Shown: in pieces, positions 24,352 through 36,677 of the stretch | How positions within the stretch are numbered: the first letter of the stretch is position 1 | Layout of the letters: the number at the start of each line of letters is the position of its first letter | NCBI GenBank assembly: GCA_020465985.1 | Contig: JAANYP010006942.1 | Span: 124,001 to 188,000 of the forward strand | Length of the DNA stretch: 64,000 nt | Direction of reading: 5' to 3' | Source: Centrapalus pauciflorus | Lineage: Eukaryota; Streptophyta; Magnoliopsida; Asterales; Asteraceae | Program-made: the position numbers and the translations under genes | Notes under the pieces: generated by a model | The model's database searches: none | Told to the model about the DNA's origin: nothing | Seen by the model: the letters and a program-made list of their open reading frames with translations, nothing else

Positions 24352-24436
24352 TAGTTTATTAACCCGTGTATTTTACGGACAACTTTAATAACCTTTTTTT
24401 CTTAAAACTATGTAAACTTAATATTAATATAAAGGT
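24294..24436 (-). mobile_element. TA tract and Helitron-like 3' end
   Basis: After TA repeats (to about 24350), the minus strand shows CCGTAAAATACACGG, a possible small hairpin, then GTTAATAAA and CTAG followed by T. This is the layout of a Helitron 3' end. Sequence to about 24436 has no match in the other Athila LTR. No 5' TC end could be placed, so this is at most a fragment. Confidence 0.35.
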
Positions 24437-24949
24437 TAATTCATAAACGATATAAAGGTTACATAGACATAACTTTTTTATAATTGTTATTAAGACCGTT
24501 ACGAGATCTTGGGCATAACGCGTGTTACTTTGATTACTCGTCTTAATTAAACAAATAAATCGGCACGAATAATAAAATACCAACGAACTATCTTGCGAAA
24601 CGCAACCAAATAAATAACATAAATTGTTTACAATCAAAACTTAAAACATACAAACACAATAAATCGTTCGTAAAATTAAAACACTTAGCGTGATGCTTTC
24701 TCCGAGAATGACTATCGCGAGCTTAGCCGGACATGGTTGATGCAATGCTCCAGAATTGTGATTTCATCTTCATAATAATGTTTTCGCTTGACTCGTGCAT
24801 TCGTTGTACTCGTATTCGCTCAGACGGGACCTATTCTAAGCTTTTATCTCTAAAAACACGACCCCTTTTTCGTCTCCAATGCTTGGTACTTATAGATAAC
24901 TTCTTAAAACCCTAAAAACGACTCTGAAAATATTTTAATGGGTTGGGCG

Positions 24950-25075
24950 CAGCCGTGGGCGCAGGCCTGCGCCCCCCCTGCGCCTGGGCTTAATTTCGTC
25001 TTTTGGCAGCAGAATTCATTCTGTTGAGCACGTGGTTGGGGAGCAGGGCTGCGCCGCCTGTGCGCTTGGCTCTCT
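24950..25075. repeat. Athila GC-rich palindromic motifs in the 3' LTR
   Basis: The perfect palindrome GGCGCAGGCCTGCGCC (24958-24973) is accompanied by CTGCGCC and GGGCTGCGCCGCC variants up to 25075. The block is strongly GC-rich inside an AT-rich LTR. Copies recur in the other LTR (52342-52357) and before each env-like ORF (42675-42730, 45245-45325). Confidence 0.85.
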
Positions 25076-25235
25076 AAAAAGTTTTTCGGTTTTTCTCAAT
25101 TTTTGCCAAACTTAGACTTAAATTAGTCACCTACACAAACAATGAAATTAATCAATAGTAGCGCATTCCACAACACATTTTCATTTAAACTAACTCTTTT
25201 ACGCTTTAAAAACATAGATAAATACAACCCGATCA

Positions 25236-26170
25236 AACTTCCTCAACTTAATTATTGGTCGTCCCGAGCAAGCAACGAAAATCAGACTTTTAAATGTGTC
25301 TGGTTTATCAAGCGTGAAAGATGCAACAAACTCATTTAAACAAATACTAGCATCAATAAACACGTTGACATTCAGAGACATAAACTACGTTATTTCAGAT
25401 ACAACATAGTTTTATGACGATAATTACTCAAATACTCCTCACCACTATTATCCTTTTAGCTCAAGGTTACAGAATTGAATTCACGTGGGTCACTGAACCA
25501 TCTTTTTCCTCGATGCATGCTTTTATCTGTTAATTTTTCTTTTCTTTATTTTTAGTCTTTTTCATGCAATATCTATATCTTTCGTTCAAGTTTAACGTGA
25601 CTTTCTACTTGATCCGTGTAATAGGATTTAGGTCAGCCGCTCCCAGACCAGTGGCCTTAGGGGACTAGGCATGATGGTACCCTTCAGACTTAATTTCCTG
25701 AATCAACTAGCCCACACTTGAATTGAAGCTTAATTCGTGTTCGCTTCCTCCCCCTTATTGCATGAATTAATAATGGCTATTGGAACTTTTGTTATTTTAT
25801 CGATCATTACACAATGCTATATCCTACATCTAAGCTAGTTTACTTCTTTGAATTCAAGCGTTCATGACTCTTTGCAACTTGTTTAAACTCCTTTGTTTGT
25901 ATCATTGTACTTAAAACCGACCTAACTAATATCATAATTTTTAGGTCGCTAGCTCAACACCAAGGAATTATAGGGGAAATAAATCTAATTATCTATTAAA
26001 ACTCTATTCTCGCTTAATCAATGCTTAAAAGAAACACACTTATTTGATAATGAAAATGACACACAAAGCTATAAATAAAGTTGCTCGAGAAAAGCAACGG
26101 GAGTACGTGATTACTGTGGCGGAGGTGGTCCAAATATGCCCGCAAAGAACTCGCTGAAAGGATTTTGATC
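25236..26170. other. Athila 3' internal region
   Basis: Non-coding DNA between the LTR (with a purine-rich minus-strand AGTTGAGGAAGTT next to it) and the end of env-like ORF 2. No ORF, repeat array or RNA gene was recognised. Confidence 0.5.
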
Positions 26171-27292
26171 CTATTGCATTAGTGGCGCCGGTGGGAAGGT
26201 GTTTGCCGGGTGTACTACGCTATCCCCTTGAGTCGTCGTCGGGATTCGACCGTAGGCAGGAAAGAATTGAGGCGTTCGCTCCTCAATGTTCAGCCTCTCG
26301 AAGTTCTGCCACTGGTAGTCTTCATATTGCTGGTGTGGCAGGTCGGCATTATAGTTCATATGGTCCCGTACCGCATCCGTGTATGCCCAGTGCTGCTAAT
26401 TATGAAAGGCATTCTGGAATGTCGTAGCTCGCACACCGGTGTAAATCTCATCAATGCAACTCGTTTGAGTTTCCAACTCGTGTTGGAACTCGTCCATGCA
26501 ACCGACCACATCTTCCTGGAAACTCCCTAGACGCAGATTCATCGCGTCCAGTCGGGCAATAACTTGGGACATATCATTTCCTCCCCCAGCTGCGTGTAAT
26601 CGCTCGACTTGATTCTGGTGATAAGCCTCCGCTTCCTCGATACAGTATGGCTCCCTATGTACTTTTCCCGTATCTGAGTCAAAGATCTAAAACCCTCGGT
26701 CCGTTTGTCGTAATGTGATGCTTTGGATCATGGCTACCGTGATGACCGCGCCCGAAACTGCTCTCGGAACGGAGATAGGCGATATTGCTGCTTGAGCTCT
26801 TAAAAACTCTAATATAATCCACCCGTGAGGAATAATTTTCCTCTCTCTCGTATCATACATTAACCACAGGTCATTCATCACTATCCATGCGAATGAGAGT
26901 CTCGGCTCTCCCGTCATCAGTGCATATAAAATAGTCACCTCCTTGTGTCTGGTCTTCGTCAAATAACTATCTCTTGGAAGTACATTGTTGGTGACGATTT
27001 TATACAACACTTTGGACATTGGATCAGATCGCATCTTGCATATGCTGTGTACCCCACTGCGACATTGTAGTCAATCTTTAGGATCTCTGCCAGCTGTGTA
27101 GTCCATTCTCCTTCCCAGGTTCGGTCTATGAACACCAGTTGTGCGTCCGTTTTGTATTCATAGTTGAACACTCGGGCATCGTCCATGCCTACCCCAATGT
27201 CTACACCAAAAATATCCCTTATGATTCGTGCCGTCATCGGGAATTCGTGCCCATTGACGCGCCCTATCAATGTGAAGTCTCCCATATATTGA
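26171..27292 (-). pseudogene. Athila env-like ORF 2, C-terminal part
   Basis: Continues env-like ORF 2 on the far side of copia-2 (N-terminal part at 41716-42018). It shows motifs of the Athila ORF, such as GEFPMTARIIRDIFGVD-like sequence near 27220, then VLYKIVTNNVLPRDSYLTKT and ALMTGEPRLSFAWIVM, which parallel VLWKLVVFNILPRSE and ALLTGKPAISLAYIIM of ORF 1. A frame change near 27040 and stops near 26687 and 26410 break it; the last stop is at 26171. Function of this Athila protein is unknown. Confidence 0.7.
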
Positions 27293-27297
27293 CCTTC

Positions 27298-27644
27298 TGT
27301 AAAATATGTAATCCCGTATGTTTCAGCACCTTTGATGATTCTTTCACACAACCCAAGAAGAAACAAGCTCAATAATGGGGTTATGATGAAGAAGACAAAG
27401 AGAATATTGAGAGAGTGAATAATGGCGGCTGCAAGTTTGTATTCAATATGTTTTTAACCGTGTAATACAATAAAGCAAACCCTAGGAGCTTTATAGCTCC
27501 AATTAATTAACTATGGGGCATTGACACAATTGCCCCCTAGACTTTTACAATGAAATAAATTACAAGGAAACAAATACAAAGATAAATGCTAAGTAAATAA
27601 TTATTACAAAATAACTCCATATGATCAAAATTAAATGTCTAACA
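27298..27644 (-). repeat. Copia-2 3' LTR
   Basis: Direct repeat of 41364-41710, about 2.3% different. Plus strand starts TGTAAA and ends TCTAACA. Confidence 0.95.
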
Positions 27645-27660
27645 ATCTCCCCCTTTTCGA
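27645..27660 (-). promoter_or_regulatory. Polypurine tract of copia-2
   Basis: Minus strand TCGAAAAGGGGGAGAT abuts the 3' LTR start TGTTAGAC. Confidence 0.88.
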
Positions 27661-30600
27661 TCATTTATGATGTCCTTGAACTCTGGCATGATCAGTTGAT
27701 TCTCGGAGTCCAAGGATATCGTCGAAGTGTCTGGTCACTTGTCTCATATGTAGCCTTTCGTTCAGGAGGTCAATGCCCCTGAGGGTATCCTGAATCTCCT
27801 TTGGTGAGCATCTTTGTTCTGGATCTGGTTGAGCATCAAAATCTTGAACTTTCTGTGTTAGCGCTGCTCGAACCAATCTGAGTGTACCATCGGAGTAACA
27901 TGGAAGATCCTCAAAGCGCATGTACCTTTTATAGCCCTTGTAATTGACAAAAATGACACCCGGGTCTCCAGAGAGTACAACTCTGTAAGCCGGATGGTGG
28001 GCTAGAAGGAAGCTATCCTGTTCAGGTGCTCGTAGCCCCACTTTAACCAACGCGCTCTCGATCGCCATTTGGAAGTCTCTGAGGCACATAATGATCGAGC
28101 GGCGGTTCATGCTTCGAACTAGGGCACCTACAACAGTCATGTGGGTCAGACGTTTTTTGATGCGATTTTTCAAGCAGTTGTGTAAAAACTCAACGTCGTC
28201 CACATTTATGAAGTCTAGGTCATTCTCGAAGATATCATCAGCTGTGTCATCTTCTCTTTCTACTTGAAAAGAGGGATAGTAGACTTTGGCTCTTTTGCAC
28301 ATGGTTATGGTTCGGAGTTTCTTTATCTTCGATTTTGAGACTTTTGACCTTCTTTCCCGGAGCATTAGTTGATAGTATTCGGCCTGTTCAGCTTTGGTTA
28401 CATTTGCCAGTTCCATAAGTAGGCGTCTGCTGAAGGAACCAGGCTTCTTTCTGAATACCATTTTAAATCTCTCTTCTAGGTACGGGTTCTGAAACTGGTC
28501 AGGGGGAAACTTCTGTAGGAATTCTTTAAGGCCTTGAACGGGGGGTTCTTCGATTTCAGATTTCTTAGCTTCAAGTAGTTTTATGATTGTCCCCCGTCGT
28601 TCTTGTTGAAGTTTGTCTTTTTCTTCTTGAGGCAGTTTTTGTACTTCACCTTTTGAATATTGACTTACCCAGAATAAGTCATCTTTCCTATATACACCAG
28701 GTCCTTCTTGAGTTTCGTCAAAGCAATCGACCCTTTTGGTTTGTGAAGAACCTGGGAGTTTGGTTTGTTGGACTGGAGGAGGGCTTGGAGATCTTGGAGG
28801 GCTTAGGACAATATGGGATTCTTTGAGTGATGGGGGAGCTTGAATAGATGAAAGGATTTCTTGTTGAGGGGCTTGTGGTGGAGAGTTCAGGAAATAAAAG
28901 GAAGAGGATGAGGATTTTTTAGGTGATTCCGGTTCAGGCTTAGGAATTATCAAAGGTTCGTTGTCCTCAGTATCGGAGTCTGAGTCAGAAACCAATATGA
29001 TTTCAACTTTCTCATGAGCGGGCTCGAACTCTACCATAGCTGTCATCGGATCCAGTGGAGCTGGACCCTAGACCATGGGCTCGTCTTCTATCATTAAGTA
29101 TTCATGAGCCTCCTGCATCTGTTCCCCTGACCCCTGAAACTCTGTCCCTTCGGTCTCTGCTCCCCCTATAAACAGCATCGGGTCCTCAGACTGAGTTTTT
29201 TTGTCTTTTCTCCCCCTCATGACGATCAGGGTCGTCCTGGTCGTCATGCTTTTTCTTTGGAGCCTCAGCCTGAGGACGACACTGGAGTTCAATTACCGCA
29301 GACTCCAGGCGGTCCATTCTGGAATTTATCTGCTCTTGGACTTGAAGAATTAACCGTGTAAGCGCATCAAGTTTGTCCGAGAGCTCGGTTATCTGGTTTT
29401 GAACTGAATGGGATCCTAGTGGAGGGCCAGCTTTGGAAGCGACACCCTTACCCTTTATAAGCGAGAGAATGGCGGTGTGACGTTTCTCGGCAGCCTCCTT
29501 TTGGGCGTCCAGGTCAGCCCGGGTAATCACGCCGGCAGTACGTAGAGCTGCCGTTAACATCTCCAAATTGATAGGGAGATGGCTGAAAGTGGATGGCGTT
29601 GATTGAGCCACTCCAGGTCTTCCTTCCGTCATTTCTGGCTCCTGTGTAGGGCGCTCAGATCCGAAAGTTTGTGGAGCTGCCACGGAGGCAGCTCTTGGGG
29701 ATGCCACGGAGGCATCGTGCACTGTGTGTATATGGGGTGATGGAATTGTGAATGAAGGAAGTGCGGTCACGTGGGGAGGAGTGTGAACTCTTTCAACACC
29801 GCCACTCTCCGAATGAGAGGGCAATGGTGCATGTGCGATAACCCCGTGGAATGAAGTGGTCTCCCTTTGAGGGGAAACCAAGTGGGTGGTGGGGGTGATT
29901 TCGACCGTTGGACTGACGGTCTTATGGTGGGGAGTCCGGCTGATTGGGCTTAGTTCACCCTCAGATTGAATACTTATCGCTCGCACGACAGAGACCGTGC
30001 GTTCTGAATCCGCCGTCTCTGCCGTCTCACCACCTGCTCCCTCGCTTACCAACACATGCTCCCTCTCACCGACCACAGATTGTTGAACTTCTACATGAGC
30101 TCCCTCATCCTCACTCATGTTGGCCTCACCTTCGGATTGGCTAGTCTCATTCGGTTCTGACTGAGACTCATCCGGATAAAACTCTTGTATGTACGCCCTA
30201 ACCCGTTCCAACCCCCTTGCCTTAAGTAGTAGAGATAACAGAATTGTCATTATTGGCAGTGTAGGAGCCCCCTTTGGCAAAGTCAGCTTTTGAATGGCCA
30301 CTGTGGGGTAGACGTCTGCTTCAGGACGTTCATGGATGTCGTCATCATTATCCATTGCATACTGGATGATGAGCTGCAGAAACCGTTGGAGAGGTATGTA
30401 CTTTCTGCCCTTTTTCGTTCCCCTCTCCACATGTACTCGACGCAATTCCTCGAACAGGAAAGCAGCATAGTCAACATGTCGGTCAAAGGCAAAGCCGGTG
30501 AACATGGCTAGTACCTGAGCCGATGCGGAGTCGTGGCCGGAGTTCTTCGCGGTGAAGCACTTGTTAAGAACATCAAAAAGGATCCGCCAGTGAGATTGTA

Positions 30601-31082
30601 GATTTTTAGTGCGGAAATCTGAGGGTTTGGAGAGAGGGCCATCATAACCCAGGGTTTGGATTTCGGCTAGGGTTTCGGTGATGGATGGGATGGGATCAAA
30701 CTGGAAGCGGGTCGGTAGGAAGAATTCGGCGGGTAGGCAAAGGATATGGCGTATGGCGGGTATGGTGATTTTGACTGGAACACAGTCAATGGTGGATGTA
30801 AAATGGGGTTCGGCGTCAGGAACATACTGTAATCTGTTCCAGAATTGTTGAAGGAAAATCTGCGGATCAGCAATTGCGGTGGATAAGGCGTAATAGATGG
30901 GGTGGTGAATGAGGACGTCGAATGCAAGGGTTTGGGTTTCTTTGGTTAGAATGGAAACGTCGAGCTGCTAGTTGTGTGGAATAAACTCGACAAACTCGGC
31001 GTTGGGAAGGATGGTTTGTTCTGGGAGTTGTGCGTTATTATTAGGGATGGGGTATGGTGAGATTAACAGCCGGTTCCATCAT
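27661..31082 (-). pseudogene. Env-like ORF of copia-2, about 1100 codons
   Basis: Starts with two ATG codons at 31082-31077, one base after a CCTTTGCAG acceptor. The N-terminal region (FDVLIHHPIYYAL, SHWRILFDVLNKCFTAKNSG, DYAAFLFEELRRV) aligns in layout with those of copia-3 and the outer copia. It is followed by a Ser/Pro/Thr-rich acidic linker (about 30100-29550), a coiled coil (ITELSDKLDALTRLILQVQE near 29370) and a basic C-terminal domain (YYQLMLRERRSKVSKSKIKK, AYRVVLSGDPGVIFVNYKGY). Frame changes near 31050 and 29200 and stops near 30970 and 29068 break it. No clear signal peptide or membrane span is seen. The role is unknown; 'env-like' describes position only. Confidence 0.72.
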
Positions 31083-31379
31083 CCTGCAAAGGTGCATCAG
31101 AGTTAGAATAATAAGACTTTAAATGATAAGGCATTGATGTGAAGTCTAGATAAGTGTGAAATAGAAATTGCCTGATCTGTTTAGCATCGGGTCTTTATTA
31201 GTAGAATAAAATTCTACTAATAAAGTGTAAAGTCAATCGTTAAGAGACCGATGTCAGATCAGACCTTTTCACTCAAACACTAATCCTAACTCTGATCAAT
31301 GGTGCACCGATGAAAATATTTTTGGATTTTTAATTTATGGTGAAAATGCAAAAACGGGAATTTTTTTTTTTGTTTAAAA

Positions 31380-31905
31380 AAATGCTAAGTGTTGGATTTC
31401 GGATGGTCTGAATTTGGATGAACAGTGTCACCGAATTCGGATCAGGCCGAAATCCGGATGATGCATGAATTTGGTCCGAATGCGGATGATGTGAGATAAT
31501 GGGCCGAATTCGGATGGGTTCCGTAATGGATGTAAGTGGTGATGTGGATGTTAGGTGGTCCGAATTCGGATGGTGCATGAGTATGGTCCGAATTCGGGTG
31601 TGGTGCGGATGACATGTTATGTATGCAATAAGGACCAAGGACCTAACTTGGATGGGAACCGAATTCGGACCCAATCCGAGTTCGGATGAACAGTGATGAT
31701 GCAATCTTAGACTTAAATGAATTTTCAAACTTTTGAAATTCCTTGAAGGCCCGAATTCGGATCAATGTAGACCGAATTCGGATCAACAGTGACCGAATTC
31801 GAATCTACAGTGACCGAATTCGGTTTTCATAAGTTTGAAAGATTGAAAAATTATCCTAAGTGGGACATCCGAATTCGGATGATGGTCCGAACTCGGACAT
31901 CCGAA
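31380..31905. repeat. Copia-2 pol-env spacer array of CCGAATTCGG motifs
   Basis: TCCGAATTCGGA-type motifs (often GTCCGAATTCGGATGG) recur some 15 times in both orientations at irregular spacing between RNase H and the env-like ORF. The core CCGAATTCGG is a perfect 10-bp palindrome. The same array is found in the leader at 40255-40930. Confidence 0.88.
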
Positions 31906-33066
31906 ATGCATGAATGCAGTTAATGTGTTCATGCAAAAATAAACGTGAACAGTTAAAAGTTAACAAAAATACATGAAATTACAGATCCTAGTCTAAAAAT
32001 ACATAATGAACATTTTATCTAACTACAACTACGTAAAAAGAACACATTAAAGTACCTAAAATGCATAAAAACCGAGAAGAAAAAGAAGAAAAAAATAGAG
32101 AATCAAATACATAAAATAAGACATTAAAAGCTAAAATAAAGTTAAAAAGAAGTTACCTGATGATGCCAAAGGTGAATAAAGCAAGAAAAACGGAGAAAAA
32201 TGGTTTTCCAAAAGCTTTGAATCGGTGGAAATGGTGGTCGGCGGTGGAGTCGACGAGAGAAAGAAGAGGAAGGGAGAAGAAAAACTTGAAGATGAAGTAA
32301 TGAAGTGTTGACCGTTGACCCGCCAATGTATAGGCGTGCGGGTCGGGTCGGGTCAAGGAAGGATCCGCACCCAAAAGGAGTGGGCCGCCGGATTTGAGCA
32401 ACACAACACTCACACATACACAGAAAAATTTTGGGCTTTAAGAAACTAAACAAAAACAATATTAAAAAACATTTGACCCAATTTTATTAAAGTTTTTTGA
32501 ATTTTTCCATGAACCTACAAAATAAAATATTTTTTGGTATTTTCTTTGATCTTTTAAGTTAAGATAAACTAAACTAAATGGAAATAAAATAAACTAAAAT
32601 GTTTTTGGCTTTTTGATAAATTTGAACAATAAATTCTTTTTGGGATTTTCTGACCTATTAACTTTAAACTTAAAATTAAATTAAAATATGACCAACCTAA
32701 AATTTGAAATTTAACTACAAACATTAAAAAGGAAACAAAGAATAATAAAAATTAATATCCTAACTATACTCCCCTCAAATAGATACCGGTTCCTTTCCTT
32801 TTGTTTTTTCTGATTAAGCTCGTGAACCCTTTTTAGCCTTAAAAATACAGACAAACCTGGATATTGTTTGCGTCCCACTCCGTGAGGAACAATTCACACA
32901 GCAATTTGTCAGGATCATTAACGATTAAAAATGTACACAGATTAAGAAATATTGAGTTTCAAGTTTGTGACACAATCCTTAAATTTAAATAACAGATATT
33001 TTCTAAAATAAAGGAATTTCAATCATGATAGATTGAAATAAAATTATTTAAGACAATATCTGATAT
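31906..33066. other. Copia-2 pol-env spacer, non-coding
   Basis: AT-rich spacer between the motif array and the RNase H stop codon. It contains GGGTCGGGTCGGGTC near 32339 and long A/T runs at 32460-32760. No domain could be recognised in its short frames. Confidence 0.5.
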
Positions 33067-34545
33067 TTAATTGGAAGGCGGATTCAACATGCCGATATGG
33101 GATACTAAAAACTGAAAACGAGGTTCGTCTAAAGCTTTAGTAAATATATCCGCAAGTTGATATTCCGTGCCAACAAAATACAACTCAATGGTTCCCTTTT
33201 CTACGTGATCTTTAATAAAATGATACCTGATATCTATGTGTTTCGTTCTAGAGTGCTGCACGGGATTGCAAGAGATGACAATTGCACTTCGAGAATCACA
33301 GTAAATTGGGATATTGGTGAGTGAGAATCCATAATCACGTAATTGTGTTCTCATCCACAGCACTTGAGAGCAGCAGCTTGCAGCTGCTACATACTCAACC
33401 TCAGCTGTGGATGTGGAAACACAATTCTGCTTTTTGGAAGACCAACTCACCGGTCTATCTCCCAAGAACTGTATTCCTCCCGACGTGCTTTTTCTGTCAA
33501 CTCTACAACCTGCAAAATCAGCATCTGAAAAAGCGGTAAGATCGAAATCGGTTCCATTTGGATACCATAGACCAAGATCGGGTGTACCCTTAAGATAACG
33601 AAAAATGCGTTTTACCGCAGTTAGGTGTGATTCTTTTGGGTCGGTCTGAAATCTAGCACAAAGACATGTTGAAAACATTATATCCGGCCTACTAGCAGTC
33701 AAGTACAGTAAGGATCCTATCATCCCTCTTTAAGTTGTATTATCGACACTTTTCCCAGAAGGATCGGTGTCTAACTTACAGTTGGAGGCCATGGGAGTTG
33801 CGATACTCGTGCAAGAGTCTAACTTATACTTCTTGAGAATGTCAAGAGTATATTTCGACTGGTTCACAAAAATCTCATCCTCAAGTTGTTTGACTTGTAA
33901 TCCGAGGAAAAAGTTCATTTCCCCCATCATACTCATCTCGAACCTGGATTCCATTAGGGCTGAAAAATCCTTACAAAAATTACTGTCAGTAGATCCTATA
34001 ATGTCATCGACATATATCTGTACTAGCATTATATGTGGGCCTTCCCTTTTAGTGAACAGAGTTGTGTCCACCACACCTTTACAGAAACCGGCAGAAATAA
34101 GGAAATTAGAAAGATTATCATACCATGCTCGAGGTGCTTGTTTTAAACCATAGAGGGCTTTATCTAGCACATAAACATGGTCAGGTTTATGTGCGTCAAC
34201 AAAGCCTTGTGGTTGTTCAACATACACCTCCTCGTTAAGTTCACCGTTTAGAAAGGCAGTCTTGACGTCCATTTGGTACACTTTGAAATCTTTGTGTGCC
34301 GCGTACACCAAGAAGATTCTGATTGCTTCGATCCGTACAACTGGAGCGAAGGTCTCGTCATAATCTATCCATTCTTGTTGTCGGTAGCCTTTGGCAACAA
34401 GTCTTGCTTTATTCCTTATCACAATGCCGTTCTCATCTCGTTTGTTCTTAAAAATCCACTTTGTTCCGATCACTGTACGGTCTTTTGGTTTGGGAACTAA
34501 CCACCATACTCTGAGCTGTTCAAACTGGTTGAGTTCCTCTTGCAT
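33067..34545 (-). pseudogene. Copia-2 reverse transcriptase and RNase H
   Basis: The RT shows the copia motifs GTKWIFKNKRDENG, ETFAPVVRIEAIR, the first catalytic Asp in QMDVKTAFLNGEL, KALYGLKQAPRAWYD and YVDDII with both active-site Asp residues. A TAA stop at 33730-33732 takes the place of the Tyr in the usual YRGMIGSLLYL. RNase H follows in the same frame with DADFAG, AEVEYVAA, CDSRSAI and LADIFTKAL. Its stop is at 33067. Another stop (TAG at 34555-34557) stands for the usual Trp just upstream. Apart from these point nonsense changes the domain is well kept, consistent with young age. Confidence 0.9.
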
Positions 34546-34554
34546 TGCAACTAT

Positions 34555-36427
34555 CTAATCTGGATCTGTTAGGGCTTCATCCACACGAGGGGGCTCTATC
34601 ATACTAAGGAATGATGCGAAGAGGCATTCATTAGCAGACGCCCTACGAGTTTGGACTCCTGTTGACACATCACCAATGATTTGATCTGTTGGGTGACTTC
34701 GAGTCCATTTAATCTCGTGTGGAAGGGGTTCTCGGGATGGAACCTTAGTGGTTAATGTGGGGATGGATGAAGATTCATGGTCAATGATTTCAAATGATGG
34801 TACCACTGGTTCCGGTTCGATTTCCGAGTGTTCAGGTGAAGGAAGGATTGTTGGTATTATATGTGAGGGTATTATAGGAGTAGATTCAACTGCGGATGTA
34901 TCGGTGGATGATGTATATGGATGAGGGTATGATGTGGATGAAGATGGAGCGGAGAAACTTTGTGGCGCAGTTGAACTGGAAGGATTACCTACATTATTGA
35001 CAACATTAGACACATTAGCGTTAGGACCGAAAAAATCAACATAAAAAGGATCAAACAAATTAACTAAATCAGAAGAAGAAAAAGAAATGGGGTTATTAGA
35101 AGAGTCTCCAGGCATTTGAGTAATGCGAGGTCCTGATTGATCAACTTCGGGTGCCAGTTCAGCCAACTCATCAAATGTGACATGCACACTTTCATTGACT
35201 GTTCTGGTTCGGGTATTGAATGCGCGACACTCCTTCGAGTTGGATGAATATCCAATGAAGATCGCTTCATCCGCCTTTTCGTTAAACTTCCCGAGGTTGT
35301 CTTTGTCATTCAGCACATAGCACCTGCAACCAAATACGCGTAAGTACTTGATAAATGGCACTTTATTTAAAAAGAGTTGGTAAGGAGTTTTGTTAAAGCG
35401 CTTATGGATAATGGAGCGATTTTGTGTATAGCAGGCTGTTGATACAGCTTCGGCCCACAAGAACGGAGGTAGCTTCGAGTATGTGAGCATTGTACGAGCA
35501 GCTTCCACAAGCGTACGGTTACGCCTTTCCACGACCCCATTTTGTTGAGGTGTTCGAGCAGCAGAGTATTGATGCTGAATACCTTTGGATCGAAGGAAGC
35601 CCTCAACTACCGAGTTCTTAAACTCCGTGCCGTTATCGAATCTGATTGATTGCACTGACAGCTGCTGTTGGGTCTCGACACTCTTGATAAATCTATGATT
35701 TCTTGAGCTATCTCGTCCTTGGAACGCAAGAACCTGACCCAGGTATATCGTGAATAGTCATCAACGATAACCAACACATATTGTTTCCCGTTTATGCTTT
35801 GAGTCCGCATCGGCCCGCATAAATCCATGTGAAGTAACTCCAATACTCTTTTTGTTGATGGTTCGGGCTTTGGTTTGTGAGATGATCGTTTCATCTTTCC
35901 TTTCTCACAAGCTCCACATAGATGGTCCTTTTCATAGCGTAATTCAGGAAGACCTTTAACCAATTGTTTTGCAGCCAGCTTGTTGATATTGTCAAAGTTC
36001 AAATGGGATAATCTTCGATGCCACAACCAAGAGTCTTTTGAAGAGGCTTTTGATAATAAGCAAATGTTATCCTTCACTATTAGAGGTTAGAGTTTCGGGA
36101 AGCTGTTAGGATTTCTTTTCCATCCATACTCTTTACACTGCAGTTCTTAGCTCTAAAAGTTACCTCTAGTTCTTTGTCACAGAGCTGTCCTATGCTAAAA
36201 AGATTATGTGATAATCCCTCAACATAGTCAACGTCCTTGATGACTAGATTATTTAGAACTAAGTCCCCGTATCCTTTGATATGAGCCTGATGGTTGTTCC
36301 CGAATTTTACTGTTCCGCAATACTGTTCAACTACGTTGGACAGCAATTCTCTTCTTCCCGTCATATGCTTGGAGCGACCCGAATCCATATACCAAATGGA
36401 CTTAGCCTGAAAAGCAAATAAATTCAT
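34555..36427 (-). pseudogene. Copia-2 protease end and integrase
   Basis: From 36427 the frame carries WYMDSGRSKHMTGRR; the protease D-S-G is kept, though the usual Ala after Gly is Arg. After a frame change near 36080 comes the integrase zinc domain (LWHRRLSHLNFDNI and CGACEKGKMKRS, an H-H-C-C set). The catalytic core has HMDLCGPM, VDDYSRYTWV, then, after a second frame change near 35680, RFDNGTEFKN and GVVERRNRTLVEAA, so the D-D-E residues are visible. A long Ser/Pro-rich linker (about 35100-34750) leads to RT. The two frame changes would stop polyprotein synthesis. Confidence 0.88.
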
Positions 36428-36677
36428 ACAAATGAAAACCTATATGCATTCAAACACATCCATTTTTAAATTACAATCAAACCGTGTTCTGAACCGAGTT
36501 GTTCAGAAAACATGATGAGTTAAGACCGGGTCCTGAGCTGTGTGCACAGAAGCCAAACGTGTCGGTTTAAGCACAACCGACAAGCAAAAGAACGGGTCCT
36601 AGTCTATGGTAACTAGAAGCCATATCATTAAAGAACTGGTCTTGATCAGAAGTAACCAAGAACCATCTGCATAAAGA

